Made by a program: the position numbers and the translations under genes. A DNA stretch of 64,000 nt, taken from Pantoea rwandensis (GTDB lineage Bacteria > Pseudomonadota > Gammaproteobacteria > Enterobacterales > Enterobacteriaceae). The notes beneath the pieces are model-generated. The model did no database searches, was not told the DNA's origin, and was given only the letters and a program-made list of their open reading frames with translations. Below, piece by piece: positions 44,932 through 56,580 of this stretch; position 1 is the first letter of the stretch; each line of letters begins with the position of its first letter. The stretch is from contig NZ_MLFR01000006.1 of the NCBI RefSeq assembly GCF_002095475.1, positions 1 to 64,000 on the forward strand, written 5' to 3'.

Positions 44932-45105
44932 AGCGATGTCCTATGGCAGGTCAAAGGGTTTTTGGTTTTATGCCTCAATTCGTCGCAAGGTGCAATCGCT
45001 CTACCTCGCAATCTGTGCCGCCTGCGGGCATTTCAGGCGACGCAAGCGCGTAAAGCGGGTAAACTCAGCCTTTGATTGTAATTCACTGTTTAATAAGGCG
45101 GCAGA

Positions 45106-46152
45106 ATGGATTTACTCTCCAGTTATGGATTATTCCTGGCCAAGGCCGTCACAGTCGTCGTGGCGGTTGCAGCTATTGTTCTGATTGTGCTCAATGCCGC
45201 AATGCGTAAACGTCATAGCGGCGGTCAGCTGCGCTTAACCCATCTCGACGAAGAGTACCGCGAGATGAAGGAAGATCTGCAGCTGGCTAAGATGAAGCCG
45301 CAGGCGCAAAAAGTATGGCTCAAGCAGCATAAAAAAGAAGAGAAGCAAAAGGCTAAAACAGAGAAGCGCAACGCTAAGACAGGTGTGAGCGAAGCAGCCA
45401 AGCCAACGCTTTATGTATTGGAATTCAAAGGCAGTATGGATGCGAGTGAAGTCAGCTCGTTGCGTGAAGAGATTTCAGCCGTGTTGGCGGTCGCCGTTCC
45501 AGGTGATGAAGTGTTGCTGCGATTGGAAAGCCCTGGCGGCGTAGTCCATGGTTATGGCCTGGCGGCCTCTCAATTACAACGCTTGCGTGATGCAGGTCTG
45601 CAATTGACGGCGGTGGTTGATAAAGTCGCCGCAAGTGGCGGTTATATGATGGCCTGTGTGGCTGATCGTATTGTCGCTGCACCGTTCTCTATTATTGGTT
45701 CGATTGGCGTCGTTGCCCAGATTCCTAACTTTAACCGCCTGCTCAAGCGAAATGATATTGATGTGGAACTGCACACGGCCGGTCAGTACAAACGCACGTT
45801 GACGCTGTTTGGTGAGAACACCGACGAAGGGCGTGAGAAATTCCAGGAAGATCTCAACGAAACGCATCAACTGTTCAAAGATTTTGTCCAGCAGATGCGC
45901 CCGACGCTCGAACTGGATAAGGTCGCAACGGGCGAACATTGGTATGGTCGTCAGGCGCTGGACTTGGGTCTGATTGATGAGATCGGCACCAGTGATGCAC
46001 TGATTATCAAACAGATGGATCGCTTCACCGTTCTCGGTGTGCATTTCGCACGTAAGAAGAAAATGATGGATCGCTTTACCAATAGCGCCAGCCTGGCAGC
46101 AGAGCGGTTAATTCTGAAAATATGGCAGCGCGGTGATAAGCCGTTACTGTAA
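45106..46152 (+). CDS. sohB: Inner-membrane peptidase SohB
   Basis: A 348-residue S49-family signal-peptide-peptidase-like protease. An N-terminal membrane segment (AKAVTVVVAVAAIVLIVLNA, about 9-28) is followed by a charged coiled-coil-like linker (about 45-95) and the ClpP-like domain. The Ser-Lys dyad is visible as Ser in VAASGGYMMACVAD and Lys in GQYKRTLT. Length matches E. coli SohB. Followed by a strong terminator. Confidence 0.95.
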   Translation: MDLLSSYGLFLAKAVTVVVAVAAIVLIVLNAAMRKRHSGGQLRLTHLDEEYREMKEDLQLAKMKPQAQKVWLKQHKKEEKQKAKTEKRNAKTGVSEAAKPTLYVLEFKGSMDASEVSSLREEISAVLAVAVPGDEVLLRLESPGGVVHGYGLAASQLQRLRDAGLQLTAVVDKVAASGGYMMACVADRIVAAPFSIIGSIGVVAQIPNFNRLLKRNDIDVELHTAGQYKRTLTLFGENTDEGREKFQEDLNETHQLFKDFVQQMRPTLELDKVATGEHWYGRQALDLGLIDEIGTSDALIIKQMDRFTVLGVHFARKKKMMDRFTNSASLAAERLILKIWQRGDKPLL

Positions 46153-46155
46153 GCG

Positions 46156-46180
46156 AGCCCGGCTGATGCCGGGCTTTTTT
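46156..46180. terminator. Terminator after sohB
   Basis: AGCCCGGC-TGAT-GCCGGGCT followed by T5. Touches the stop codon of the convergent yciN. Confidence 0.88.
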
Positions 46181-46427
46181 ATGCCAGATGATATTGCGCA
46201 GAAAGCTCGACGGCGAGGTGTTTAAAAACGTTAAATACCGCCGTTGTTTTCGCGGTCGGTAAGCCGTCCTCATCGAGAAAATAGGGACCGCGAAACACCA
46301 GCACGCCGCCTTGCTGAATCACGTCATGCGCTTCCATGCCAGCCAAATAATCATTGTGCTGTTTGATCATCTGATTGGCTATTTCCAGTAACGCTTGGCG
46401 TGAAATGGATTCCGTTTCTGCTGACAT
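46179..46427 (-). CDS. yciN: YciN family protein
   Basis: An 82-residue protein matching E. coli YciN throughout, with conserved [20 protein letters not shown] and [15 protein letters not shown]. The family is small and enterobacterial; function unknown. AGAGGTG lies upstream of the ATG. Divergent from topA. Confidence 0.93.
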   Translation of the reverse strand: MSAETESISRQALLEIANQMIKQHNDYLAGMEAHDVIQQGGVLVFRGPYFLDEDGLPTAKTTAVFNVFKHLAVELSAQYHLA

Positions 46428-46797
46428 TTTTCACCTCTTTTTTGACAGCGATTATTCTCCTTCTATATTACTTGCCAGTTAACGTGTTCAGCAAATCTCC
46501 ATCGGCCAGCAAAACTGGCGCAAAATTAACCTGAATGCTAATTAAGTTGCGTAACGGATTTTATCAGGTAGAGTGTGGGCGATTCAGCTTTCAGGGAGAT
46601 CACACCCGGATGTGTGATGGTGTCAGATGGAAAACTCGCTCCTAATCATAAAGTTGCATAAGTCGATGCAATCTGACCTGAGATTATCCCCGCTGCCTTG
46701 AAAAGCGAAAAGCTGGCAGCAATATTGAACCCGTTGGGTTTTGGGGCATCCAATCCTCTCCCGTTTATCAGGACGTTTCAATTAGGTAAAGGTACAT
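46428..46797. other. yciN-topA divergent regulatory region
   Basis: 370 bp with no gene. It must hold the yciN promoter and the topA promoters. A possible topA box pair is TTGCGT (about 46547) and TAGAGT (about 46569). A perfect 7-bp hairpin ATCACAC-CCGGAT-GTGTGAT lies at 46599-46618 in the leader. E. coli topA has several supercoiling-sensitive promoters here; I cannot assign them individually. Confidence 0.5.
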
Positions 46798-49395
46798 ATG
46801 GGTAAAGCACTCGTAATCGTTGAGTCCCCGGCAAAGGCGAAAACAATCAATAAATACCTCGGTAATGACTACGTGGTGAAATCCAGCGTCGGTCATATCC
46901 GTGATTTGCCGACCAGCGGTTCAACTGCCCGTAAAAGTGCCGATGGGGAAAAAGCGAAAACAGGCAAAAAGGTCAAGAAAGATGAGAAGGCCGCGCTGGT
47001 CAGCCGTATGGGTGTCGACCCTTGGCATGGCTGGGAAGCGGACTATCAAATTCTGCCTGGCAAAGAGAAAGTCGTTGCTGAGCTAAAAAACCTCGCTGCT
47101 GATGCTGACCACATCTATCTCGCAACCGACCTTGACCGCGAAGGGGAAGCCATTGCGTGGCACCTGCGGGAAGTGATCGGTGGCGATGACAAACGTTTCA
47201 GCCGCGTAGTGTTTAACGAAATCACCAAAAATGCGATTCGTCAGGCGTTTGAAAAGCCGGGCGAACTGAATATTGAGCGCGTCAATGCGCAACAGGCACG
47301 CCGGTTCATGGACCGTGTTGTGGGCTACATGGTATCCCCGCTGCTGTGGAAGAAGATTGCCCGTGGCCTGTCTGCCGGTCGTGTGCAGTCGGTAGCTGTG
47401 CGTCTGGTGGTTGAGCGCGAGCACGAAATCAAAGCTTTTGTGCCGGAAGAGTATTGGGAAATCAATGCCGACTTCACCACGCCAAAAGGTGATGATCTGG
47501 CGATGCAGGTGTCGCATCAAGGCGACAAAGCATTCCGTCCGGTTAACCGCGAACAAACGCACGCTGCCGTCGCTGTTTTGCAGAAAGCACGTTTCGACGT
47601 GTTGGATCGTGAGGACAAACCGACCAGCAGTAAACCTTCTGCACCTTTTATTACCTCCACGCTGCAACAGGCTGCGAGCACGCGCCTTGGCTTTGGCGTG
47701 AAAAAAACCATGATGATGGCGCAGCGTCTTTACGAAGCGGGTCACATTACTTACATGCGTACTGACTCTACTAACCTGAGCCAGGATGCCGTGGCCATGG
47801 CGCGGGGTTATGTTGAGAAGAGTTTCGGCAAGAAATACTTACCGGAATCGCCGATCACTTACGCCAGTAAAGAGAATTCACAGGAAGCGCACGAAGCGAT
47901 CCGTCCTTCAGATGTCAACATTGCTGCTGAACAGCTGAAAGACATGGAAGCGGATGCGCAGAAACTGTATCAGCTTATCTGGCGCCAGTTTGTTGCCTGC
48001 CAGATGGTGCCTGCACAGTATGATTCCACCACGCTGACCGTGGGCGCGGCGGACTTTAAACTGAAAGCGAAAGGGCGCACGCTGCGTTTTGACGGCTGGA
48101 CCAAAGTGATGCCGGCGCTGCGTAAGAATGATGATGATTTAACCCTGCCGCCTGTGAATGTGGGCGACACCTTGGACCTCAAAGAGTTGATGCCGAGCCA
48201 GCACTTTACTAAACCGCCTGCGCGCTTTAGTGAAGCGTCTTTGGTACGCGAGCTGGAGAAACGCGGCATTGGGCGTCCTTCGACCTACGCATCGATTATC
48301 TCCACCATCCAGGATCGCGGTTACGTGCGAGTTGAAAACCGTCGTTTCTACGCTGAGAAGATGGGCGAGATTGTTACCGATCGTCTGGAACAGAACTTCC
48401 GTGAGCTGATGAACTATGACTTCACCGCGCGTATGGAAGATCGCCTGGACCAGGTAGCGAACAATGAGGCGCAGTGGAAAGCCGTGCTGGACTCTTTCTT
48501 CAGTGATTTCAGCCAGCAGTTAGGTCAGGCTGAGAAAGAGCCGGAAGAGGGGGGGATGCAGCCGAATCAGATGGTGTTGACCACCATCGACTGCCCAACC
48601 TGCAGCCGTAAAATGGGGATTCGTACCGCGAGTACCGGCGTATTCCTCGGTTGTTCGGGTTATGCCTTGCCACCCAAAGAACGTTGTAAGCAAACCATCA
48701 ATTTGATTCCAGAAAATGAAGTGCTGAACATTCTGGAAGGCGATGATGCGGAAACCAACGCCTTACGTGCGCGCCGTCGCTGCCAGAAATGTGGCACCGC
48801 GATGGACAGCTACCTGATCGATAATCAACGTAAGCTGCATGTCTGTGGTAACAACCCAGAGTGTGATGGTTACGAAATTGAGCAGGGTGAATTCCGTATC
48901 AAGGGTTACGACGGCCCTATCGTAGAGTGTGAGAAGTGTGGTTCTGAGATGCACCTGAAAATGGGGCGTTTCGGTAAGTACATGGCTTGTACCAACGATG
49001 ATTGTAAAAACACCCGTAAAATTCTACGCAATGGTGATGTTGCACCGCCGAAAGAAGATCCGGTTCCACTGCCCGAACTGGCATGTGAGAAATCAGACGC
49101 TTACTTCGTGCTGCGTGATGGGGCTGCGGGCGTGTTCCTGGCGGCAAATACTTTCCCGAAATCGCGTGAAACCCGTGCGCCTTTAGTGGAAGAGTTGCAA
49201 CGTTTCGCCGACCGTTTACCGGAAAAGCTGAAGTATCTTGCGGAAGCCCCGGCTGCCGATCCAGAAGGGAACAAAACCCTGATTCGCTTTAGCCGTAAAA
49301 CCAAACAGCAGTATGTCTCCTCTGAAAAAGAGGGTAAGGCGACGGGCTGGTCGATGTTCTACATTGATGGTAAGTGGCAGGAAGCGAAAAAATAA
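46798..49395 (+). CDS. topA: DNA topoisomerase I
   Basis: Relaxes negative supercoils, counteracting gyrase. The 865-residue protein has the same length as E. coli TopA. Toprim domain (about 1-150; [11 protein letters not shown] and [14 protein letters not shown]), active-site Tyr319 in [10 protein letters not shown], and a C-terminal region with three tetracysteine zinc ribbons ([30 protein letters not shown]) and two further zinc-less ribbon domains. An AGGTAAAGGT ribosome-binding region precedes the ATG. Confidence 0.98.
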   Translation: MGKALVIVESPAKAKTINKYLGNDYVVKSSVGHIRDLPTSGSTARKSADGEKAKTGKKVKKDEKAALVSRMGVDPWHGWEADYQILPGKEKVVAELKNLAADADHIYLATDLDREGEAIAWHLREVIGGDDKRFSRVVFNEITKNAIRQAFEKPGELNIERVNAQQARRFMDRVVGYMVSPLLWKKIARGLSAGRVQSVAVRLVVEREHEIKAFVPEEYWEINADFTTPKGDDLAMQVSHQGDKAFRPVNREQTHAAVAVLQKARFDVLDREDKPTSSKPSAPFITSTLQQAASTRLGFGVKKTMMMAQRLYEAGHITYMRTDSTNLSQDAVAMARGYVEKSFGKKYLPESPITYASKENSQEAHEAIRPSDVNIAAEQLKDMEADAQKLYQLIWRQFVACQMVPAQYDSTTLTVGAADFKLKAKGRTLRFDGWTKVMPALRKNDDDLTLPPVNVGDTLDLKELMPSQHFTKPPARFSEASLVRELEKRGIGRPSTYASIISTIQDRGYVRVENRRFYAEKMGEIVTDRLEQNFRELMNYDFTARMEDRLDQVANNEAQWKAVLDSFFSDFSQQLGQAEKEPEEGGMQPNQMVLTTIDCPTCSRKMGIRTASTGVFLGCSGYALPPKERCKQTINLIPENEVLNILEGDDAETNALRARRRCQKCGTAMDSYLIDNQRKLHVCGNNPECDGYEIEQGEFRIKGYDGPIVECEKCGSEMHLKMGRFGKYMACTNDDCKNTRKILRNGDVAPPKEDPVPLPELACEKSDAYFVLRDGAAGVFLAANTFPKSRETRAPLVEELQRFADRLPEKLKYLAEAPAADPEGNKTLIRFSRKTKQQYVSSEKEGKATGWSMFYIDGKWQEAKK

Positions 49396-49404
49396 TCTCC
49401 CCTC

Positions 49405-49432
49405 AAGGCCAGCATCAGCTGGCCTTTGCTTT
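49405..49432 (+). terminator. Terminator after topA
   Basis: AAGGCCAGC-ATCA-GCTGGCCTT followed by TGCTTT; 10 bases past the stop. Confidence 0.82.
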
Positions 49433-49503
49433 ATCCTTATAGCTAATCGTTCTACATTCTTCCTTTAACTGATATAGTGGTTATAGATTTTTCGTTTCGC
49501 TGA

Positions 49504-50562
<1,059 letters not shown>

Positions 50563-50822
50563 TTTCCTAAGTCATTATTTTGCCAAGGTGTCCAGTGGGC
50601 ACCTTGCAGATCCCCTCCCACTTAGCGCCACAAGTATCTTAAAAAAATTCATTATTTTTGTGTAAATGAAACATGGGTCACATGTTTTTCCATTGTTAGT
50701 TCTTAAATGCGAATCAGTACACAATTTTTACTTTGTCACTTTGCGGGTCGCCAGGATTATTCCCATACTCCAGTTAAGAGTTGATGAGGAAGGGCTTTTT
50801 CGCTGGCCTTGAGAATTAAACT

Positions 50823-50847
50823 CAAATTTAGATTGGCCCTAAATTTG
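50823..50847. promoter_or_regulatory. Palindrome upstream of ymiA (site 1)
   Basis: CAAATTTAG-N7-CTAAATTTG, perfect 9-base arms. Shares the CCTAAA half-site with the palindrome at 50989-51006. Could be an operator; regulator unknown. Confidence 0.4.
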
Positions 50848-50988
50848 TTTTAACCCAAATTTACAATGTAACTATTTAATTAATAGTTTGATTGGTTATT
50901 AAATTTATCTCATCAGTTTTTTGGGTTTTGATAAATAGCGTTAATCGTTGTGCTCAATAAAAATAACTGGATTTTCGGCCTTAACAAG

Positions 50989-51006
50989 TTTAGGATTCGT
51001 CCTAAA
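50989..51006. promoter_or_regulatory. Palindrome upstream of ymiA (site 2)
   Basis: TTTAGGA-TTCG-TCCTAAA, perfect 7-base arms, 50 bases before the ymiA start. May be an operator or an RNA hairpin in the ymiA leader. Confidence 0.4.
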
Positions 51007-51055
51007 TCTTAATCGTTATCAACAATCGTTTTATTGAGAGTGATTATCAAAAACT

Positions 51056-51214
51056 ATGAATACAAGACTGACTGTGCAACAAGATTTCCGTACTAAAAGT
51101 ACCAAGGTTGAACGCTCAGGTAACGTGCGTCGCAAGGCTTGGTTGACTGTCTTCGCTGCTTCAGCACTGTTCTGGGTAGTGGTGGCGTTAATGATTTGGC
51201 GTATGTGGGGTTAA
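51056..51214 (+). CDS. ymiA: Small membrane protein YmiA
   Basis: A 52-residue protein with a polar N-terminus and one C-terminal membrane helix. The segment RRKAWLTVFAASALFWVVVA then LMIWRMWG matches E. coli YmiA, a 46-residue small protein in the same place between cysB and acnA. Topology is probably N-in with a short C-terminal tail. Function unknown. The next small ORF starts four bases after its stop. Confidence 0.85.
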   Translation: MNTRLTVQQDFRTKSTKVERSGNVRRKAWLTVFAASALFWVVVALMIWRMWG

Positions 51215-51217
51215 GCC

Positions 51218-51397
51218 ATGTGGGCAAATTCACTCAGTCGTAAGTCTACCGTTTCTGCGCGTCAGCCGAACACGCCAGCGTGCAAAGCAAAAGAAGTCAA
51301 GAGCGCTGAACAACCTGTGGCGATTCCATCGTCTTGGGAACTGAGTGAGAACCAGCGCAACTTTATCGAATCTTTTATGGATCCGAAGTCTAAATAA
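51218..51397 (+). CDS. Small protein at the yciX position
   Basis: A 59-residue frame, beginning MWANSLSRKSTVSARQP and ending with a helix SENQRNFIESFMDPKSK. It starts 3 bases after the ymiA stop and therefore is probably cotranscribed and coupled. No signal or membrane segment. Its position corresponds to E. coli yciX, but I cannot confirm homology by eye, so no symbol is given. Confidence 0.65.
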   Translation: MWANSLSRKSTVSARQPNTPACKAKEVKSAEQPVAIPSSWELSENQRNFIESFMDPKSK

Positions 51398-51567
51398 CGC
51401 AGTCTGCGTTCTGCTTTATATCGTTATTCGTCCCTCATTTTACCGGATTATCCGGTGGGCATTTTAAAAGCCCGTCCTTTAACACTCAGCATTAAAAAAA
51501 CGGTGTCATCAGTACAAAGCTGAAGACGGTGGACTTTTTTTGCCGGAATCCGGGAGGGAGTGATTTA

Positions 51568-51651
51568 ATGAACACGACAACTATTTCATGGTTTAGCATT
51601 TATGCCTTTTCATTTGCATTTTGGGCAGCAGCCGTGTGGGCAATGATGTAA
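51568..51651 (+). CDS. Tiny single-helix membrane protein upstream of acnA
   Basis: A 27-residue frame, MNTTTISWFSIYAFSFAF then WAAAVWAMM: nearly all one membrane helix. A purine-rich GGGAGGGAG ribosome-binding site lies just upstream and a strong terminator follows at 51683. It occupies the place of E. coli ymiC, a small membrane protein near acnA; orthology is likely by position but not proven. The aromatic-Ala-Trp pattern is similar to the ymiA helix. Confidence 0.65.
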   Translation: MNTTTISWFSIYAFSFAFWAAAVWAMM

Positions 51652-51682
51652 TCCAATAACTCAAATTGTGCCAGAATTTATT

Positions 51683-51713
51683 AATGCCCTGACAAACGTC
51701 AGGGCATTTTTCT
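51683..51713 (+). terminator. Terminator between the small-protein genes and acnA
   Basis: AATGCCCTGAC-AAAC-GTCAGGGCATT followed by TTTC. It separates the ymiA cluster from acnA, so acnA needs its own promoter in 51714-51830 or read-through. Confidence 0.88.
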
Positions 51714-51830
51714 TTGTGCGTATATGTGTCATTTCGTGTTGTTATCAAATCGTTAACGGCAATGTGGTCTATCTTTAAGCTAAACCTTGTGGTTATTGAG
51801 GTTTATGAGAGGCCCATAAAAGGAGGAGCT

Positions 51831-54512
51831 ATGTCGTTAACGCTACGCGAGCAAAGTCAGGATACGCTGGACGTTCGGGCAAAAAAATATCATTACTACA
51901 GCCTGCCTAAAGCCGCCCAGCAACTGGGCAATATTGACCGCTTACCTAAATCCATGAAGGTTCTGCTGGAAAATCTGTTGCGCTGGCAGGATGGTGATTC
52001 CGTTACCGCCGATGATATCCAGTCGCTGGTTAGCTGGCAGAAAGATGCGCATGCTGACAGAGAAATCGCTTATCGCCCCGCACGCGTACTGATGCAGGAT
52101 TTCACCGGTGTGCCCGCCGTCGTGGATCTGGCCGCCATGCGCGAAGCCGTAAAACGTTTGGGGGGGGATGTAGCCAAAGTAAATCCCTTATCACCGGTTG
52201 ATCTGGTTATTGACCACTCAGTCACCGTCGATCATTTTGGTGATGATGACGCGTTCGAAGAGAACGTGCGCTTAGAGATGGAACGCAACCACGAACGCTA
52301 TGTCTTCCTGCGCTGGGGACAGAAAGCATTCAACCGATTCCGCGTAGTACCACCCGGGACGGGGATCTGTCATCAGGTCAATCTGGAGTATCTGGGCAAG
52401 TCAGTCTGGCATGAGACGCTGGATGGCAAAGAAGTGGCTTATCCCGACACGCTGGTGGGTACCGACTCGCATACCACCATGATAAATGCCTTGGGCGTTC
52501 TGGGCTGGGGAGTGGGGGGGATTGAGGCAGAGGCTGCAATGCTGGGGCAACCTGTCTCAATGCTGATTCCCGATGTAGTCGGCTTCAAACTAACGGGTAA
52601 ACTCCGCCCAGGTATCACCGCCACCGACTTGGTATTAACCGTGACGCAAATGCTGCGTAAACACGGGGTTGTGGGGAAGTTTGTCGAATTCTATGGTGAT
52701 GGACTCGCCGACCTACCCTTGGCTGACCGCGCGACTATCGCCAATATGGCACCAGAATATGGTGCAACTTGCGGTTTCTTCCCCATCGACGAAGTGACGT
52801 TAAGTTATATGACGCTGACCGGACGTGATGCCGAGCAGGTTGAATTAGTCGAAGCCTATGCGAAACAACAAGGCATGTGGCGTAATCCCGGCGATGAGCC
52901 GATATTTACCAGCTCGCTGGCATTGGATATGGCCGAGGTCGAATCGAGCCTTGCCGGTCCGAAACGCCCGCAGGATCGTGTGTCTCTTGGGGATGTCCCT
53001 GCCGCGTTTGATGCCAGTAATGAACTCGAAGTGAATCATGCGCAGAAGACTCACCGCACAGTGAGTTATCGCGACAGTGAAACGGGTGACACTTATCAGC
53101 TGGATGATGGCGCCGTTGTTATCTCGGCCATCACATCCTGCACCAATACTTCCAATCCCAGCGTGCTTATGGCCGCCGGTTTGTTAGCTAAAAACGCGGT
53201 AGAGCGCGGCTTAATGCGCAAACCTTGGGTAAAAGCCTCGCTGGCTCCAGGGTCTAAGGTAGTGTCTGATTACCTCGCCGTTGCACAACTGACACCTTAC
53301 CTCGATGAGCTGGGTTTCAATCTGGTGGGCTATGGTTGTACGACCTGTATCGGCAACTCGGGTCCGCTGCCGGATGAAATCGAAAGTGCGATTAAAGAGG
53401 GCGACTTGACGGTAGGAGCCGTGTTATCAGGCAACCGAAACTTTGAAGGGCGTATTCACCCGCTGATTAAAACTAACTGGCTGGCATCACCGCCTCTGGT
53501 TGTGGCGTATGCGTTGGCCGGGAATATGAAGTTGAACCTGCAAAATGATCCGCTCGGCCAGGATAAGCAAGGCAAGGATGTATTCCTGAAAGATATCTGG
53601 CCATCGCCTGAAGAGATCGCTGCTGCGGTGCAGAAGGTCACCAGCGACATGTTCCATAAAGAGTATGCTGAAGTGTTTGATGGCACGCCGGAGTGGCAGC
53701 AGATAAAAGTGAGCGAAGCCGCAACCTATGATTGGGATGAAGGCTCGACTTATATTCGTTTGTCCCCGTTCTTTGACGACATGGGAAAAACACCAGAACC
53801 GGTACAGGATATCAAGGGCGCGCGTATCCTGGCGATGCTGGGTGATTCTGTCACGACCGACCATATCTCCCCAGCGGGTAGCATCAAAGCGGAAAGCCCT
53901 GCTGGACGTTATCTGTTGGCGCATGGTGTGGAACGCACTGATTTCAACTCCTATGGCTCACGTCGTGGCAACCACGAAGTGATGATGCGAGGCACCTTCG
54001 CAAACATTCGTATCCGTAATGAAATGGTGCCAGGCGTTGAAGGAGGGTATACCAAGCACTTCCCAAGTAATGAGCAGCTGGCTATCTACGATGCGGCGAT
54101 GAAATATCAGGAAGAGGGTGTACCGCTGGCGGTGATCGCGGGGAAAGAATATGGTTCAGGTTCAAGTCGAGACTGGGCAGCGAAAGGCCCGCGCTTACAA
54201 GGTGTTAGGGTAGTTATTTCCGAATCATTCGAGCGAATTCACCGTTCCAATCTCATCGGTATGGGGATTCTGCCGCTGGAGTTTCCCGCTGGCGTGACGC
54301 GGAAAACACTGGGCTTAACGGGCGAAGAGTCTATCGATGTAGCCGACCTTGCACTGTTGAAGCCTGGCTGCACGGTAAGTGTGACGCTGACCCGTACCGA
54401 CGGTAGCAAAGAACAGTTGGATACACGCTGTCGTATCGATACCGGCAACGAGCTAACGTACTACCAGAATGACGGCATCTTACACTATGTGATTCGTAAC
54501 ATGCTGAACTAA
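51831..54512 (+). CDS. acnA: Aconitate hydratase A
   Basis: Stress-resistant aconitase of the TCA cycle, 893 residues, close to E. coli AcnA (891). The [4Fe-4S] ligands are visible as Cys in TSCTNTSNP and two Cys in [10 protein letters not shown]. Other hallmarks are [20 protein letters not shown] and the C-terminal swivel domain with [13 protein letters not shown]. Such enzymes can bind RNA when the cluster is lost. AGGAGGAG precedes ATG 51831; the 39-codon extension upstream is unconserved and overlaps the terminator. Confidence 0.97.
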   Translation: MSLTLREQSQDTLDVRAKKYHYYSLPKAAQQLGNIDRLPKSMKVLLENLLRWQDGDSVTADDIQSLVSWQKDAHADREIAYRPARVLMQDFTGVPAVVDLAAMREAVKRLGGDVAKVNPLSPVDLVIDHSVTVDHFGDDDAFEENVRLEMERNHERYVFLRWGQKAFNRFRVVPPGTGICHQVNLEYLGKSVWHETLDGKEVAYPDTLVGTDSHTTMINALGVLGWGVGGIEAEAAMLGQPVSMLIPDVVGFKLTGKLRPGITATDLVLTVTQMLRKHGVVGKFVEFYGDGLADLPLADRATIANMAPEYGATCGFFPIDEVTLSYMTLTGRDAEQVELVEAYAKQQGMWRNPGDEPIFTSSLALDMAEVESSLAGPKRPQDRVSLGDVPAAFDASNELEVNHAQKTHRTVSYRDSETGDTYQLDDGAVVISAITSCTNTSNPSVLMAAGLLAKNAVERGLMRKPWVKASLAPGSKVVSDYLAVAQLTPYLDELGFNLVGYGCTTCIGNSGPLPDEIESAIKEGDLTVGAVLSGNRNFEGRIHPLIKTNWLASPPLVVAYALAGNMKLNLQNDPLGQDKQGKDVFLKDIWPSPEEIAAAVQKVTSDMFHKEYAEVFDGTPEWQQIKVSEAATYDWDEGSTYIRLSPFFDDMGKTPEPVQDIKGARILAMLGDSVTTDHISPAGSIKAESPAGRYLLAHGVERTDFNSYGSRRGNHEVMMRGTFANIRIRNEMVPGVEGGYTKHFPSNEQLAIYDAAMKYQEEGVPLAVIAGKEYGSGSSRDWAAKGPRLQGVRVVISESFERIHRSNLIGMGILPLEFPAGVTRKTLGLTGEESIDVADLALLKPGCTVSVTLTRTDGSKEQLDTRCRIDTGNELTYYQNDGILHYVIRNMLN

Positions 54513-54518
54513 GGAGAG

Positions 54519-54543
54519 AGCCGGGATGCTTCCCGGCTTTTTA
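54519..54543. terminator. Terminator between acnA and ribA
   Basis: AGCCGGGA-TGCT-TCCCGGCT followed by T5, between convergent genes. Confidence 0.86.
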
Positions 54544-54552
54544 CATTCTGCT

Positions 54553-55146
54553 TCAGGCTTTAGGCAGCAGGTGACCCATTTTTTCCGCTTTGGTATCGAG
54601 ATAATGCGCATTTTTCGGGTTGCGGCCAACCACTAACGGAACGCGCTCAACGATATTGATCCCGGCTTCAGACAGAATCTCAACTTTGCGCGGATTGTTC
54701 GTGAGTAATCGGACTTCATTCACGCCCAGTAATTTAAACATGTCTGCACAGAGTGTGAAGTCACGCTCATCCGCGGCAAAGCCTAACTGATGATTGGCTT
54801 CCACGGTATCGTACCCCTTATCCTGCAACGCATAAGCTCGGATTTTATTCAGCAATCCAATGTTACGGCCTTCCTGACGGTGGTAAAGCAATACACCGCG
54901 TCCTTCCTCAGCGATAGCCGTCAACGCGGCTTCCAGCTGGAAACCGCAATCGCAGCGCAGGCTGAACAACGCATCGCCAGTGAGACATTCGGAGTGAACG
55001 CGCGCCAGGACTGGATTGTGATCGCTAACATCACCGTATACCAGCGCAACATGATCCTGGCCGGTTGCCAGTTCTTCAAAACCAACCATCAGGAAATCTC
55101 CCCATGGCGTGGGCAGTTTGGCTTCTGCTACCCGTTTAAGCTGCAT
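54553..55146 (-). CDS. ribA: GTP cyclohydrolase II
   Basis: First step of riboflavin synthesis from GTP. 197 residues with the zinc ligands Cys54, Cys65 and Cys67 ([19 protein letters not shown]), the catalytic [10 protein letters not shown] region, and RLLTNNPRK. The start at 55146 ([12 protein letters not shown]) matches E. coli RibA; 26 further upstream codons are open but unconserved. Divergent from pgpB. Confidence 0.96.
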   Translation of the reverse strand: MQLKRVAEAKLPTPWGDFLMVGFEELATGQDHVALVYGDVSDHNPVLARVHSECLTGDALFSLRCDCGFQLEAALTAIAEEGRGVLLYHRQEGRNIGLLNKIRAYALQDKGYDTVEANHQLGFAADERDFTLCADMFKLLGVNEVRLLTNNPRKVEILSEAGINIVERVPLVVGRNPKNAHYLDTKAEKMGHLLPKA

Positions 55147-55376
55147 GTGACTCTCCAGAACCTTCAGAGGATGCGTTATCATCATGATAACGCACGGGCC
55201 CGATTGGCCCGACAAAACTGCCAATATTGTGCCACAACCTGAACCCGGGCCGCTAATCAGTCCGAGTGATTGTAGTGATAAAGCACAATTATCTAAGCTG
55301 CAATAAGTAGGTTATTCTTTTTTCAGCTAAAGTTATGCAAACTATGCTTTTTTAAGGCGGATCTAAAAGGAACAGG

Positions 55377-56141
55377 ATGGTCAAAATCGCTCAACGCACG
55401 ACCCTAGGGATGTTGCTGCTTCTCATCATGCCGGTAGGTGTCTGGATATCCGGCTGGCAATGGCAACCCGATCAGAGCGGCGCGTTTTTGCGTGTCTTGT
55501 TTTGGATGACCGAAACCGTGACCAGCCCATGGGGCACGCTGACCAGCATTATTCTCAGCGCGTGGGTTCTTTGGTGCCTGCGCTTCCGCTTCAAACCCGC
55601 CTTACTGCTGATTATTTTTATGAACGGTGCCATTCTTGCCGGTCAATACACCAAATCATTTATCAAAGAACAGGTGCAGGAACCGCGCCCGTATGTGGTG
55701 TGGTTGGAGAAGCGTCACGGCATCAGTGAAACGCAGTTTTATCAACTCAATCGTCAAGGCCGTAGCGAAATGGTCTCAACCTTGCTGGTTAACGACACGC
55801 AGCTGCCGACATGGCTGAAACGACATTGGGCTTTTGAAACGGGGTTTGCCTTTCCATCCGGGCACACATTATTTGCCGCCAGTTGGTCACTGTTAGTGAT
55901 CGGTCTACTGTGGCCACGCCGCCGCATTATCACCGTGCTGGTCCTGTTTGCCTGGGCCACCATGGTCATGGGGAGTAGATTGCTACTGGGGATGCATTGG
56001 CCACGCGACCTGGTGGCGGCCACGCTGATATCATGGGTATTGGTGACCTGCGCGACTTGGCTGGCTCAACGCTTTTGTGGCCCGCTTACGGTGCCTCGTG
56101 ATGAGCAACAAGAGATTGCGCAACGTGATGATGCATTGTAA
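55377..56141 (+). CDS. pgpB: Phosphatidylglycerophosphatase B
   Basis: PAP2-family membrane phosphatase acting on phosphatidylglycerophosphate and undecaprenyl pyrophosphate. 254 residues, equal to E. coli, with several membrane helices. The three acid-phosphatase motifs are present: KEQVQEPRPY, PSGHTLFAASW and SRLLLGMHWPRDLVAA. AAAAGGAACAGG precedes the ATG. Confidence 0.95.
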   Translation: MVKIAQRTTLGMLLLLIMPVGVWISGWQWQPDQSGAFLRVLFWMTETVTSPWGTLTSIILSAWVLWCLRFRFKPALLLIIFMNGAILAGQYTKSFIKEQVQEPRPYVVWLEKRHGISETQFYQLNRQGRSEMVSTLLVNDTQLPTWLKRHWAFETGFAFPSGHTLFAASWSLLVIGLLWPRRRIITVLVLFAWATMVMGSRLLLGMHWPRDLVAATLISWVLVTCATWLAQRFCGPLTVPRDEQQEIAQRDDAL

Positions 56142-56268
56142 TTCTGGCCTGCGCCCCCATATGATTGATTGCCCTTACAGAAAATGCGCTATGTGATGTG
56201 CTGATAAGCAGCATCGGCGGCACTTTTTTGGCATACTTCTAACGGATAACCTCTCGACAGGACGCATT

Positions 56269-56574
56269 GTGAAATATTTGCTGATTTTTCTCGTGATTTT
56301 GGTCATTTTTATCATCTCCGTTACGCTCGGAGCGCATAACGACCAAGTCGTCACCTTTAATTATCTGCTGGCGCAGGGCGAATTCCGTATCTCAACCTTG
56401 CTGGCTAGCCTGTTTGCTGCTGGATTCCTGCTCGGATGGGCAATTTGCGGTCTCTTCTGGTTACGAATCCGTGTTTCTCTAGCCCATGCGCAGCGCAAGC
56501 TGAAACGTATGCAGGCGCAGAATGAACAATCCACGGCCGTGACAACGTCTTCTTCTGCTGGTCGTCGGGATTAA
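56269..56574 (+). CDS. lapA: LPS assembly protein LapA
   Basis: A 101-residue inner-membrane protein with two helices (residues 1-20 and about 42-65) and a basic cytoplasmic coiled tail (SLAHAQRKLKRMQAQNEQ). With LapB it acts in the control of LpxC and LPS production. GTG start at 56269 with AGGA upstream. lapB begins six bases after its stop codon, so the two are one operon. Confidence 0.93.
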   Translation: MKYLLIFLVILVIFIISVTLGAHNDQVVTFNYLLAQGEFRISTLLASLFAAGFLLGWAICGLFWLRIRVSLAHAQRKLKRMQAQNEQSTAVTTSSSAGRRD

Positions 56575-56580
56575 GTTTCG

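Larger units (their letters stand above)
50563..51055. other. cysB-ymiA intergenic region with palindromes
   Basis: 493 bp without a gene. A strong hairpin CAAGGTGTCC-AGT-GGGCACCTTG (50584-50606) lacks a U-run. A weak terminator-like AAACATG-GGTCA-CATGTTT followed by more T (50669-50689) is next. Two operator-like palindromes, 50823-50847 and 50989-51006, lie upstream of ymiA. Confidence 0.55.

Noticed and set aside
47083..47745. 220-codon antisense frame over topA
   Set aside because: Overlaps the conserved toprim and active-site region of topA; codon pattern is a mirror effect.
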